Origin: Sediminihabitans luteus
GTDB taxonomy: Bacteria; Actinomycetota; Actinomycetes; Actinomycetales; Cellulomonadaceae
DNA: 64,000 bases
Direction of reading: 5' to 3'
Assembly (NCBI RefSeq): GCF_002797595.1
Contig: NZ_PGFE01000004.1
Location: 62,001-126,000, forward strand
In this document: positions 23,696 to 31,579 of the stretch, in pieces
Layout of the letters: each line of letters opens with the position of its first letter
Numbering within the stretch: the stretch's first letter is position 1
The notes under the pieces: generated by a model
Databases searched by the model: none
Seen by the model: the letters and a program-made list of their open reading frames with translations, nothing else
What the model was told of the DNA's origin: nothing
Made by a program: the position numbers and the translations under genes

Positions 23696-24367
23696 TCAGC
23701 CCTCGGCCGGCACGGGGCAGGCGACGCCCGTCGAGTGCGTCGGGCAATAGCCAGCGGGGTTCTTGTGCAGGTACTGCTGGTGGTACCCCTCGGCGTAGTA
23801 GAACTGCCCGGCCTCGTCGGCCGGGCGCAGCTCGGTCGTGATCGCGCCGTACCCGCTCGCGGCGAGCTTCGCGGCGAACGTCTCGTGCGTCTCGCGCACG
23901 ACCTTCTCCTGCTCGGGCGTGGTCCAGTACACGGCCGAGCGGTACTGCGTGCCGACGTCGTTGCCCTGGCGGAACCCCTGGGTCGGGTCGTGCTCCTCCC
24001 AGAACGCGCGCAGGATCTCGGCGTCCGAGACGACCTGCGGGTCGTACGCGACCATGACGGTCTCGGTGTGCCCGGTGCGGGCCGTGCACACCTCTTCGTA
24101 GGTGGGGTGCGGGGTGTACCCGCCCTGGTACCCGACCGCCGTCGTCACGACGCCGGGGAGCTGCCAGAACGCCTTCTCGGCGCCCCAGAAGCAGCCGAGG
24201 CCGAGGTAGATCACGCGCGTGCCCTCGGGCCACGGGCCCTGGAGCGGGGTGCCGAGCACGGCGTGCGTGCCGGGGACGACGTCGGGCGGGGTGTCCCGGC
24301 CGGCGAGCGCCTTCTCGGGGGCGACCATCTGGGTCTTGAGCGACGAGCCGAACAGTGCCTCGAACAT
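23696..24367 (-). CDS. msrA: peptide-methionine (S)-S-oxide reductase MsrA
   Basis: This 223-residue enzyme reduces the S-epimer of methionine sulfoxide in damaged proteins. The catalytic GCFWGAEKAFW motif is present with C59, followed by TAVGYQGGYTPHPTYEEVCT, HDPTQGFRQGNDVGTQYRSA, and the C-terminal YHQQYLHKNPAGYCPTHSTG that carries the resolving Cys. The ATG has GGAGG six bases upstream. The family is usually 170-220 residues, so this is full length. It is divergent from the transporter transcript that starts near 24490. Confidence 0.96.
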   Translation of the reverse strand: MFEALFGSSLKTQMVAPEKALAGRDTPPDVVPGTHAVLGTPLQGPWPEGTRVIYLGLGCFWGAEKAFWQLPGVVTTAVGYQGGYTPHPTYEEVCTARTGHTETVMVAYDPQVVSDAEILRAFWEEHDPTQGFRQGNDVGTQYRSAVYWTTPEQEKVVRETHETFAAKLAASGYGAITTELRPADEAGQFYYAEGYHQQYLHKNPAGYCPTHSTGVACPVPAEG

Positions 24368-24477
24368 TGATGACCTCCGTACGTGCCGCCGGCCGGGTCG
24401 CCGGCGCACACCTGCGCAACGCGGTCCGGTCGGCGGGTGTTCCCGCGAGGCTCCGCGCGGGTCGCGCGCCCCGGCCG

Positions 24478-24483
24478 TACCCT
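24478..24483 (+). promoter_or_regulatory. -10 hexamer TACCCT before the leader ORF
   Basis: TACCCT is followed by six bases and then a GTG at 24490, the spacing of the other leaderless starts. This would place the RNA 5' end at that GTG. Confidence 0.5.
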
Positions 24484-24489
24484 GTCGGG

Positions 24490-24546
24490 GTGAACCCATG
24501 CCGACCCGCCCGCGTGCTGCCGGCGACCTCCGGGGGTGCCTCGTGA
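24490..24546 (+). CDS. candidate 18-codon leaderless leader peptide
   Basis: GTG at 24490 opens a short frame, VNPCRPARVLPATSGGAS, whose TGA at 24544-24546 shares its last base with the ATG of the transporter gene (TGATG). A -10-like TACCCT sits six bases before the GTG. It therefore looks like a leaderless upstream ORF that feeds ribosomes to the transporter start. It is too short for coding statistics. Confidence 0.4.
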   Translation: MNPCRPARVLPATSGGAS

Positions 24547-25805
24547 TGCGTCGCCGGGGCCGCTCCCGGCCGACCCCGCCCACCGCGCCCCTGCCTGCGC
24601 CCGACGCCACCGAGCAGGTGCTGCACGGCACGAACGCGCTGCCGCCGTCGGTGCGCACCGCGGCCGCGTGGTCGTGGAACCTGCTGCTGATCGTGGTGGC
24701 GGTCGCCGTCGGGTTCTTCCTGCTCGCCAAGGTCGAGGTCATCGCCGTGCCGGTCGCGGTCGCGGTGCTGCTCACGGTGCTGCTCATGCCGGTCAAGCTG
24801 TTCCTGGAGCGGCGTCTGCGGTTCGGCCGCAGCCTCGCGGCGGGCACCGCGCTGATCGGCACGCTGCTGCTCGTGATCGGCCTGATCGTGCTCGCGGGCA
24901 GCACGATCGTCGCAGGGTTCCAGGACCTCGCCGACCAGGCGAAGGCCGGGTTCGACGAGTTCCTGTCGTGGCTCTCGGGCCCGCCGCTGCACATCAACGC
25001 CTCCGACCTCAGCGGCTACCTCGACGACTTCTCGTCGCAGTTCCTCGGCTCGGACGGCCCGGTCGTCTCGGGCGCGCTGGGCGCCGCCACGACGGTCGGG
25101 CACGTCCTCGCGGGCGCCGTCATCGCGCTGTTCTGCACGTTCTTCTTCCTGTACGACGGGCGGATGATCTGGGGCTGGGTCGTGGGCCTGCTGCCCGAGC
25201 GCTCGCGCGACTCCGTGCACCAGGCGGGTCGCCGCGGCTTCGTGACCCTCTCGGCGTACACGCGCACGCAGATCCTGGTCGCGTTCGTCGACTCGGTCGG
25301 CATCGGCGTCGGTGCGGCGATCCTCGGGGTCCCGCTCGCGGTGCCGCTCGCGATCCTGGTGTTCATGGGCGCGTTCGTCCCGATCGTCGGTGCGCTCCTG
25401 AGCGGCACCGTCGCGGTGCTCGTCGCGCTCGTCGCGAACGGCTGGGTCACGGCGCTGATCATGCTGGGCGTGGTGCTGCTCGTGCAGCAGATCGAGGGGC
25501 ACGTGCTGCAGCCGTTCCTCATGGGCCACGCGCTGTCGCTGCACCCGGTCGCGGTGCTGCTCGCGGTCGCCGCGGGCGGGTTCACCGCCGGGATCGTCGG
25601 CGCGCTGTTCGCCGTGCCCGTCGCCGCGGTGCTCAACACCGTGATCCTGTACTTCCACGGGCACGACAAGTTCCCCGAGCTCGGCACGGACGACCACGTC
25701 GTGGTCCGCGGGCATACCGTCGCGTCCGCGCCGGCCCGCGTCGTGCAGGACGTCGAGGATGACCTTCGCGCGCAGCGCAAGGCCCCGCCCGGACGACGTC
25801 GGTGA
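24546..25805 (+). CDS. AI-2E family (PerM/TqsA-like) transporter
   Basis: A 419-residue membrane protein of the AI-2E transporter (UPF0118) family, whose members include quorum-signal and Na+/H+ exporters; the substrate here is unknown. There are about eight TM helices, with the family's extracytoplasmic region (about 115-165, ASTIVAGFQDLADQ-type segment) and the conserved second half GVPLAVPLAILVFMGAFVPI, LVQQIEGHVLQPFLMG and LHPVAVLLAVAAGG. The ATG at 24546 is taken as the start because it overlaps the leader ORF stop and has a GGGGGTG-like site; the ATG at 24498 would add 16 residues and has GGGGTGA upstream, so it is a serious alternative. Its stop overlaps the ilvA GTG. Confidence 0.88.
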   Translation: MRRRGRSRPTPPTAPLPAPDATEQVLHGTNALPPSVRTAAAWSWNLLLIVVAVAVGFFLLAKVEVIAVPVAVAVLLTVLLMPVKLFLERRLRFGRSLAAGTALIGTLLLVIGLIVLAGSTIVAGFQDLADQAKAGFDEFLSWLSGPPLHINASDLSGYLDDFSSQFLGSDGPVVSGALGAATTVGHVLAGAVIALFCTFFFLYDGRMIWGWVVGLLPERSRDSVHQAGRRGFVTLSAYTRTQILVAFVDSVGIGVGAAILGVPLAVPLAILVFMGAFVPIVGALLSGTVAVLVALVANGWVTALIMLGVVLLVQQIEGHVLQPFLMGHALSLHPVAVLLAVAAGGFTAGIVGALFAVPVAAVLNTVILYFHGHDKFPELGTDDHVVVRGHTVASAPARVVQDVEDDLRAQRKAPPGRRR

Positions 25806-27028
25806 GCCCCGCCGTCCACCCTGCGACCCTCGCCGACGTCGAGGACGCCGCCCGCACCCTCGACGGCGTCGCCTACCGCACCCCCGTGCACACCACGCGC
25901 GCCCTGAGCGAGCTCGCGGGCGTGCGCGTGCTGCTCAAGTGCGAGAACCTCCAGCGCTCCGGCTCGTTCAAGGTGCGCGGCGCGTACGTGCGCATGGCCC
26001 GGCTGAGCGACGCCGAGAAGGCGCGCGGCGTGGTCGCGGCCAGCGCGGGCAACCACGCGCAGGGCGTCGCGCTCGGCGCCGCCGAGCTCGGCATCCGCGC
26101 CGTTGTCTACATGCCCGAGGACGCCGCCCTGCCCAAGGTCGCCGCGACGCGCGAGTACGGCGCCGAGGTCCGGCTCGTCGGGTCGACCGTCGACGAGGCC
26201 CTCGCCGCCGCCGCGGGCGAGGCCGAGCGCACGGGCGCCGTCATGATCCACCCCTTCGACCACGTCGACGTCATCGCGGGCCAGGGGACCGTGGGCCTCG
26301 AGATCCTCGAGCAGGTGCCGGACGTCGGCACCGTCCTCGTCCCGCTCGGCGGCGGCGGTCTCGTGGCCGGGATCGCGACGGCGCTCGCGGAGCGTGCGCC
26401 GCACGTGCGGGTCGTCGCGGTGCAGGCCGTGCGGGCCGCGTCGTGGCCGGTGTCGCTCGAGGCGGGTCGGCCCACGAGCGTGCGCCTGCAGTCGACGATG
26501 GCCGACGGCATCGCGGTCGGGACGCCCGGCCGGGTCACGTTCGAGGCGCTCGACCGCCTGGGCGTCGAGGTGCGCACCGTGACCGAGGAGGAGACGTCGC
26601 GCGCGCTGCTCATGGTCGCCGAGCGCGCCAAGCTCGTGGTCGAGCCCGCGGGGGCCGTGGGCGTCGCGGCGCTCCTGGCCGACCCTGCGGCGTTCAGCGG
26701 CGGCGGGACGGTCGTGCCCGTGCTCTCGGGCGGCAACGTCGACCCGCTCGTGCTGCTGCGCGCGCTGCGGCACGGTCTCGCCGCCGCGGGCCGCTACCTG
26801 CAGCTGCGTGTGCGGCTCGACGACCGACCTGGCGCTCTTGCCGGGCTGCTCGAGGCCATCGCGGGCGCGGGCGGGAACATCATGCACATCGACCACGCGC
26901 GCACCGACATCGACCTGTCGATCGACGAGGCGTGGGTGCAGATGCAGCTCGAGACCAAGGGGCCCGAGCACTGCGACCTCGTGGTCGACCGGCTCCGCGC
27001 CGCCGGCTACCGGGTGGTCGCGACCTGA
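25802..27028 (+). CDS. ilvA: threonine ammonia-lyase (threonine deaminase)
   Basis: This PLP enzyme converts L-threonine to 2-oxobutyrate and ammonia, the first step toward isoleucine. The 408-residue chain has the PLP lysine K57 in SGSFKVRGAY, the phosphate-binding SAGNHAQGVA and the glycine loop PLGGGGLVAG. A C-terminal ACT-like domain follows (about 325-405, LQLRVRLDDRPGALAGLLEA). One short ACT domain suggests the ACT-containing TdcB/IlvA2 type rather than the long two-domain IlvA. The GTG overlaps the previous stop by four bases, so the gene is coupled to the transporter. A bidirectional hairpin follows. Confidence 0.94.
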   Translation: MSPAVHPATLADVEDAARTLDGVAYRTPVHTTRALSELAGVRVLLKCENLQRSGSFKVRGAYVRMARLSDAEKARGVVAASAGNHAQGVALGAAELGIRAVVYMPEDAALPKVAATREYGAEVRLVGSTVDEALAAAAGEAERTGAVMIHPFDHVDVIAGQGTVGLEILEQVPDVGTVLVPLGGGGLVAGIATALAERAPHVRVVAVQAVRAASWPVSLEAGRPTSVRLQSTMADGIAVGTPGRVTFEALDRLGVEVRTVTEEETSRALLMVAERAKLVVEPAGAVGVAALLADPAAFSGGGTVVPVLSGGNVDPLVLLRALRHGLAAAGRYLQLRVRLDDRPGALAGLLEAIAGAGGNIMHIDHARTDIDLSIDEAWVQMQLETKGPEHCDLVVDRLRAAGYRVVAT

Positions 27029-27041
27029 TCGGCTCCGGGGA

Positions 27042-27093
27042 CGACGACGGCCGGTGACCAGCGCCTCGGGGGCGCGGTCACCGGCCGTCGTCG
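27042..27093. terminator. bidirectional terminator between ilvA and greA
   Basis: Perfect 18-base arms (CGACGACGGCCGGTGACC and its complement) enclose 16 bases. It starts 13 bases after the ilvA stop and ends 12 bases before the greA stop on the other strand. Confidence 0.8.
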
Positions 27094-27105
27094 GTGCGGG
27101 TGGGG

Positions 27106-27588
27106 TCAGCCCGCGTAGGGCTTGGCCTCGAGGATCTCGACCGCGATCTCGGCGCCGCTCGGGGCGGCGTACGACGTGGTGTCACCCACGGACTTGCCGT
27201 TGATCGCGGCACCCAGCGGGGAGGTCGGCGAGTAGACCTTGAGGTCGGTGCCCTCGCCGATCTCGCGCGAGCCGAGCAGGAACGTCATGGGGTCGCCCGC
27301 GACGTTCGCGGTCACGACCATGCCGGGCTCGACCAGGCCGTCGTCCGCGGGCGTGCCGATCTGCACGCTGCGGAGCTTCTCGGTGAGCTCACGGATGCGT
27401 GCCTCGTTCTTGGCCTGCTCCTCGCGCGCGGCGTGGTAGCCGCCGTTCTCCTTGAGGTCGCCCTCGTCGCGCGCGGCGGCGATGCGCTCGGCGATCTCGA
27501 CACGGCCCTCGCCGGACAGCTGGTCCAGCTCGGACTTCAGGCGGTCGTACGCCTCCTGGGTCAGCCAGGTGACAGGGGTCTCGGTCAC
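27106..27588 (-). CDS. greA: transcription elongation factor GreA
   Basis: GreA rescues backtracked RNA polymerase by stimulating transcript cleavage through its secondary channel. The 160-residue protein has the N-terminal coiled coil (about 10-80) with the acidic tip DEGDLKENGGYHAAREEQ, where Asp and Glu position the metal, and a C-terminal FKBP-like domain ending with TSPLGAAINGKSVGDTTSYA. The GTG at 27588 has AAGGAG six bases upstream. It is monocistronic, with a long structured leader region of 385 bases behind it. Confidence 0.96.
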   Translation of the reverse strand: MTETPVTWLTQEAYDRLKSELDQLSGEGRVEIAERIAAARDEGDLKENGGYHAAREEQAKNEARIRELTEKLRSVQIGTPADDGLVEPGMVVTANVAGDPMTFLLGSREIGEGTDLKVYSPTSPLGAAINGKSVGDTTSYAAPSGAEIAVEILEAKPYAG

Positions 27589-27973
27589 GGGTCGCTCCTT
27601 TCAGATGATGCGTCGGGGCGCGCGCTCTCGCGGTCGTGCGGGTGGGTGCCCGTCCGGTCCGGTCGATGGCGCAGGTGCGCCGCGTGGCCCCGCTCGTCAG
27701 CGGTCGTCGGCCACGTCAGGGGCGGCGTCGGAATCCCACAGGGTACCAAATCGGCGGATCGGCGCGGCGGAGCGCCGGTCCCGGGCGTGTTCGGGCACGG
27801 TGCGGGGACCGCGCGTCCGCGGTCCGACACGCCCGTTCGTGCCTGCCCACCAGCAGCGAGCGCCACGATCGGGCCCCTTCCGGAGTCCATGAGAGGGCCG
27901 GAACGTGACGCTCGCGCGGCATCGGGCTCGACCGAGGGCGAGGTGCCGTCCCCGGAACGCGCCCGCCCGGGCC
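27589..27973. other. 385-base region without a gene
   Basis: No gene was seen between greA and the DUF4307-like gene. It holds a long imperfect stem from CGGGCGTGT (near 27781) to GACACGCCCG (near 27833), with GGACCGC/GCGGTCC nested inside, and a separate palindromic element at 27858-27917. A greA promoter must lie here, but no convincing pair stands out. Short ORFs in it look like shadows. Confidence 0.5.
27858..27917. repeat. palindromic repeat, GAGCGTCACGT family, copy 1
   Basis: The left arm GCGAGCGCCACGATCGGGCC mirrors the right arm GGCCGGAACGTGACGCTCGC with a few mismatches, around GAGTCCATGAGA. The arms match the elements at 55467 and 57185. Confidence 0.7.
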
Positions 27974-28453
27974 TCAGTCGGCCAGGTCGCAGACCGTCAC
28001 GTTCCCGGTCGTGGCCTCCTCGGACGTCGCGACACTCACGGTGTAGCGCGCGGTGCGGGCCTCGTTCGGTCCGACGGTGACGTCGATCGACCCGACCTGC
28101 GCGAACGACGGGTTCATCGCGTCGATCGTGCAGGTCGCGACCGACCCGGGCTCCATGGTCACGTCGAACGTGACGTCGACCTGCTCGGGCGAGACGACCT
28201 CGAACCCGTAGCCCTTCCACTCGACCGAGCCGGTCGCGTTGTCGACCGCGATCCACGCGACCACGGCCGTGCCCAGCACGCAGAAGACCGTGATCGCGAC
28301 CGCGTACCAGCTGACCACGCGTCGTCCGACCCGCAGGCCCGGGCGCGAGCCGGGGGCGACGCCGTAGCGGCCCGCGGGCAGGGCCGGCGCGGGAGCCTCG
28401 GCGCCGGGCGCGTGCTGGTCGGTGGTCTCGGGGTCGGGCGTGCTGCGGTCCAT
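27974..28453 (-). CDS. DUF4307-like single-pass membrane protein
   Basis: A 159-residue actinobacterial protein. Residues 1-45 are cytoplasmic and Pro/Ala-rich (GRYGVAPGSRPGLRVGRRVV), one TM helix follows (about 47-68, WYAVAITVFCVLGTAVVAWI), and the extracellular domain (about 75-159) is a small beta-sandwich with two Cys (VATCTIDAMN and NVTVCDLAD). This layout fits DUF4307, of unknown function. It is divergent from mca, a common placement of this family near mycothiol amidase genes. The start is uncertain: the ATG at 28507 is also in frame, and neither has a clear ribosome site. Confidence 0.8.
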   Translation of the reverse strand: MDRSTPDPETTDQHAPGAEAPAPALPAGRYGVAPGSRPGLRVGRRVVSWYAVAITVFCVLGTAVVAWIAVDNATGSVEWKGYGFEVVSPEQVDVTFDVTMEPGSVATCTIDAMNPSFAQVGSIDVTVGPNEARTARYTVSVATSEEATTGNVTVCDLAD

Positions 28454-28565
28454 GTGATCAACCAGTGCTCGTGCGGGTACGCGGGGCGGTGCAGGGTGCG
28501 CGATCATTGTGCCTGACCTTCGTCGCGCCCCGATCATCGGGCGCTCCGGACCCGAGGAGGACACC

Positions 28566-29501
28566 GTGGCCGAGCAGGCCCCCGCAGCACCCACGACCGC
28601 AGGCGGCGACCCGCTGCGACTCATGGCGGTGCACGCGCACCCCGACGACGAGTCGAGCAAGGGTGCCGCGACCACCGCGCGCTACGCGGCCGAGGGGGTC
28701 GAGGTGCTGGTCGTGACCTGCACGGGCGGCGAACGCGGCGACATCCTCAACCCGTCGTTCGGCGAGGCCCCCGGCACGCCCGAGGAGATGGCGGCGCTGC
28801 GCCGCGACGAGATGGCCGCTGCCGCCGCCGCGCTCGGCGTGCGCCAGCACTGGCTCGGGTTCGTCGACTCCGGGCTGCCCGAGGGCGACCCGCTGCCGCC
28901 GCTGCCCGAGGGCTGCTTCGGCCTCGTGCCGCTCGAGGAGGCGGCCGCGCCGCTCGTCGAGCTCGTGCGCGAGTTCCGCCCGCACGTCATCACGACGTAC
29001 GACCCGTCGGGCGGGTACCCGCACCCCGACCACATCAAGTGCCACGACGTGTCGTTCGAGGCGTTCGCCGCGGCGGGCGACCCGGAGCGCTACGTGGTGG
29101 ACGGCGGGGCGCCGGCCTGGACCCCGAGCAAGCTCTACTACAACCACGACTTCTCGATGAACCGCATCCGTGCGGTGCACGAGGCGTGCGTCGCGGCGGG
29201 CATCGAGTCGCCGTTCGGCGAGTGGGTCGAGCGCCGCGAGGCGCGCGAGATCCCCGAGCGCGAGGTCACCACGCGCATCGAGATCGCGGGCTTCACCGAC
29301 CAGCGCGACGCGGCCCTGCGCGCGCACGCGACGCAGATCGACCCCGCCGGGTTCTTCTTCGCGATCCCGCGCGACTTCGAGCTCGAGGTCTGGCCGTGGG
29401 AGGAGTACGAGCTCGCGGAGTCCCGCGTGCGCGTCGACCGCGCCGACGGCGAGTACGAGACCGACCTGTTCGCGGGCCTGCGTCCGGGCGACGCCGCATG
29501 A
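28566..29501 (+). CDS. mca: mycothiol S-conjugate amidase Mca
   Basis: Mca cleaves mycothiol S-conjugates of toxins to a mercapturic acid and GlcN-Ins, and so detoxifies electrophiles and antibiotics in actinobacteria. The 311-residue zinc enzyme shows the LmbE-type metal motif HAHPDDESSKG (H25, D28) and the third ligand in YPHPDHIKCHD (around residue 155), plus TCTGGERGDILNP. Mca rather than MshB is favoured by its length and by the C-terminal TQIDPAGFFFAIPRDFELEV. The GTG has GAGGAGG upstream. The next gene starts inside its stop codon (ATGA). Confidence 0.95.
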   Translation: MAEQAPAAPTTAGGDPLRLMAVHAHPDDESSKGAATTARYAAEGVEVLVVTCTGGERGDILNPSFGEAPGTPEEMAALRRDEMAAAAAALGVRQHWLGFVDSGLPEGDPLPPLPEGCFGLVPLEEAAAPLVELVREFRPHVITTYDPSGGYPHPDHIKCHDVSFEAFAAAGDPERYVVDGGAPAWTPSKLYYNHDFSMNRIRAVHEACVAAGIESPFGEWVERREAREIPEREVTTRIEIAGFTDQRDAALRAHATQIDPAGFFFAIPRDFELEVWPWEEYELAESRVRVDRADGEYETDLFAGLRPGDAA

Positions 29502-29926
29502 TCGCGCACGCGACGGCGAGCCTGCTCTCCGGGCTCGCGGCGGTCACGCCCACGCCGTCCCCGAGCGGGTCGCCCGACCCGCTCCAGCCCCAGCTCGACC
29601 CGTACCAGGTCTCGCCGGGCCTCGTCGGGTTCCTCGCGATCTTCGCGGTCGCGGTCGCCGCGGTGTTCCTGTTCCTGTCGATGACCAAGCACATGCGGCG
29701 CGCGACGCACAACGACCGCGTGCGCCGCGAGCGGGAGGTCGCGGCCTCGGCCGAGGCGCTGAGCGACGCTCCCACGACGACGACGGGGGCGGACGACGGT
29801 GCCGCGGCCGGTCCGTCGTCCGACGGTGAGGGCGAGGGCCGGGACGGCAAGGCTCGTGACGGCGGCGACGCCTCCGGCACCGACGACCCGTCCGGCACCG
29901 ACGACCCGCCGGCGGGGCGGGCCTGA
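29498..29926 (+). CDS. small single-TM membrane protein
   Basis: A 142-residue protein of unknown function: a Pro/Ser-rich N-terminus, one TM helix (about 41-61, GFLAIFAVAVAAVFLFLS), the positive stretch KHMRRATHNDRVRRERE, and an acidic disordered C-terminus with the repeat SGTDDP twice, encoded by 18-base direct repeats near 29875-29910. The ATG overlaps the mca stop by four bases, and the nitrilase gene starts one base after its stop, so all three form an operon. Small membrane proteins of this shape are often seen next to mca in actinobacteria. Confidence 0.8.
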   Translation: MIAHATASLLSGLAAVTPTPSPSGSPDPLQPQLDPYQVSPGLVGFLAIFAVAVAAVFLFLSMTKHMRRATHNDRVRREREVAASAEALSDAPTTTTGADDGAAAGPSSDGEGEGRDGKARDGGDASGTDDPSGTDDPPAGRA

Positions 29927-29927
29927 C

Positions 29928-30728
29928 GTGAGCGTGCGGGTCTCGCTCGGGCAGCTCGCGGTCTCGGACGACCACGCCGCGAACCGGCACGTCGTGGCGA
30001 CCGCGTTCCGCACGGCCGCCGCCGTGCGCTCGCAGCTGCTCGTGCTGCCCGAGTACGCCTCGGGGTACGACCCCGCCGGGGTGGGGCGCGAGCACGCCGA
30101 GCCGCTCGACGGGCCGTTCGTGACGATGCTGCGCGAGAAGGCCCGCGCGCACGGCACCGCGGTGGTCGCGGGGACGACGCTCCCGGGCGCGTCCCCGGAT
30201 CGCGCGGTCAACGCGGTGGTCGCGGTCGACGCGACGGGCGAGCTCGTAGGCGCCTACCGCAAGGTGCACCTCTACGACGCGTTCGGGCACCGCGAGTCCG
30301 ACCGCCTCGAGCCCGGTCCGGTGGACGCCCCGCCGCTCGTGCTCGACGTCGGCGAGCTGCGGTTCGGCGTCATGACCTGCTACGACCTGCGGTTCCCCGA
30401 GTCGGCGCGCCGGCTCGTCGACGCCGGGGCCGACGTCCTGCTCGTGCCTGCGGCGTGGGCCGCGGGGCCGGGCAAGGCCGACCAGTGGCGCACGCTCGCG
30501 CGGGCGCGGGCGATCGAGAACACGGCGGTCGTCGTGGCGGTCGGGCAGGTGGGCCGGGGTGTCACGGGCCGGTCGCTGCTCGTCGGCCCGGACGGCGAGG
30601 TGGGTCTCGAGCTCGGGACCGACCCCGAGATCCGCACGGCCGACCTCGACCCGGCCGAGCTCGCCGCGGTGCGCGAGCGCAACCCGTCGCTCGCGAACCG
30701 GCGCTACGCGGTCGTGCCGCGGGGCTGA
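29928..30728 (+). CDS. carbon-nitrogen hydrolase (nitrilase superfamily)
   Basis: A 266-residue hydrolase that splits an amide or nitrile C-N bond through a Cys nucleophile. The Glu-Lys-Cys triad is visible: E42 in LVLPEYASGY, K112 in YRKVHLYDAFG and C151 in MTCYDLRFPE. Length and blocks match the branch that holds deaminated-glutathione amidase and omega-amidase; a role in repair or turnover of thiol-related amides fits its place after mca but is only inference. The GTG at 29928 follows the preceding stop by one base. The 3' end overlaps the convergent nucleotidyltransferase gene by 25 bases. Confidence 0.9.
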   Translation: MSVRVSLGQLAVSDDHAANRHVVATAFRTAAAVRSQLLVLPEYASGYDPAGVGREHAEPLDGPFVTMLREKARAHGTAVVAGTTLPGASPDRAVNAVVAVDATGELVGAYRKVHLYDAFGHRESDRLEPGPVDAPPLVLDVGELRFGVMTCYDLRFPESARRLVDAGADVLLVPAAWAAGPGKADQWRTLARARAIENTAVVVAVGQVGRGVTGRSLLVGPDGEVGLELGTDPEIRTADLDPAELAAVRERNPSLANRRYAVVPRG

Positions 30729-31522
30729 GGCAGCCCCGCACGCACCTCGTCGACGAGCGTGCGCGCGGCCTCGACGGTCGCGGCGAGCTGCTCCGGCGTG
30801 CTCCCGAGGGTGCCGAGCAGGGCACGTGCGCGGTCGGCGAAGCCCGGCGGTGTGCCGGGCAGGGCTCCGGCGACGTCGAGCGCGCCCTTCTCGTTGAGGC
30901 ACCACCGGCCGTGCGCGGCGTGCAGCGACTGCACGAGCACGCCGACGGCGCGCGCGAGGCAGAGCGCGACGTAGAGGGTGTCGGCGCGGGCGGCGCCCTT
31001 GGTCGCGGAGCCGACGAGGAACGACGCCTCCCACGCCGCGGCGACGAGGGCCTCGCGCAGCGGCTCGGGGTAGCGGGCTGACGCCCGGAGGTCGGTCAGC
31101 GTGCCCGTCGGGTCGGCGAGGACCTGCCCGAGCGCGACCTCCCCGGCGTAGCAGGGCGACCAGAACCCGAGCGGGTGCCCCACCTGGGTGCCCACCTCGA
31201 AGCGGCCCGCGCGGCAGTCGGCCCAGACCTGCTCGACGCGGTCGAGGTCCCGCAGGATCCAGTCGACGGGGGTGCCGTCGACGACCAGCCAGGCGCCGCC
31301 GTCGACCCACGGACCCCACGACCCCGGCCCGGCGATCTCGACCTCTGGCCCGGCGAGCGCCTGCAGCGCGTCGAGGTCGAGCGGCCCGCGGTAGTAGACG
31401 CCGAGGTCCCAGTCGGAGTCGGGTCGGTGCTCGCCGCGGGCGCGGCTGCCGCCGAGCATGACGCCGACGACGCCCGGGACGTCGACGAGCCGGCCGGCCA
31501 TGGTCGTGATGGTCTCTCGCAC
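30704..31522 (-). CDS. nucleotidyltransferase-fold protein
   Basis: A 272-residue protein with the minimal polymerase-beta nucleotidyltransferase core: GGSRARG (24-30), then DSDWDLGVY with D37 and D39 as metal ligands, and a third acidic strand near PVDWILRDLD. The C-terminal helical half (about 140-272, GSATKGAARADTLYVALCLA) resembles kanamycin-type or DUF4037-like nucleotidyltransferases. It may modify a small molecule, protein or tRNA; the substrate is unknown. GTG at 31522 is used because GACGAT lies six bases before it; the downstream Met in TTMAGRLVD is the alternative. Confidence 0.83.
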   Translation of the reverse strand: MRETITTMAGRLVDVPGVVGVMLGGSRARGEHRPDSDWDLGVYYRGPLDLDALQALAGPEVEIAGPGSWGPWVDGGAWLVVDGTPVDWILRDLDRVEQVWADCRAGRFEVGTQVGHPLGFWSPCYAGEVALGQVLADPTGTLTDLRASARYPEPLREALVAAAWEASFLVGSATKGAARADTLYVALCLARAVGVLVQSLHAAHGRWCLNEKGALDVAGALPGTPPGFADRARALLGTLGSTPEQLAATVEAARTLVDEVRAGLPQPRGTTA

Positions 31523-31528
31523 GGGTCG

Positions 31529-31534
31529 ATCGTC
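31529..31534 (-). promoter_or_regulatory. -10 hexamer GACGAT of the nucleotidyltransferase gene
   Basis: GACGAT on the minus strand is six bases before the GTG at 31522. Confidence 0.4.
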
Positions 31535-31579
31535 GCAGCGATCACGCTCTGAGGGACAACGAATTGCGGTGCGGCCGGA

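Noticed and set aside
25016-26971. 651-codon minus-strand frame opposite ilvA and the transporter
   Set aside because: Both plus-strand genes have complete family motifs, so this is a shadow frame.
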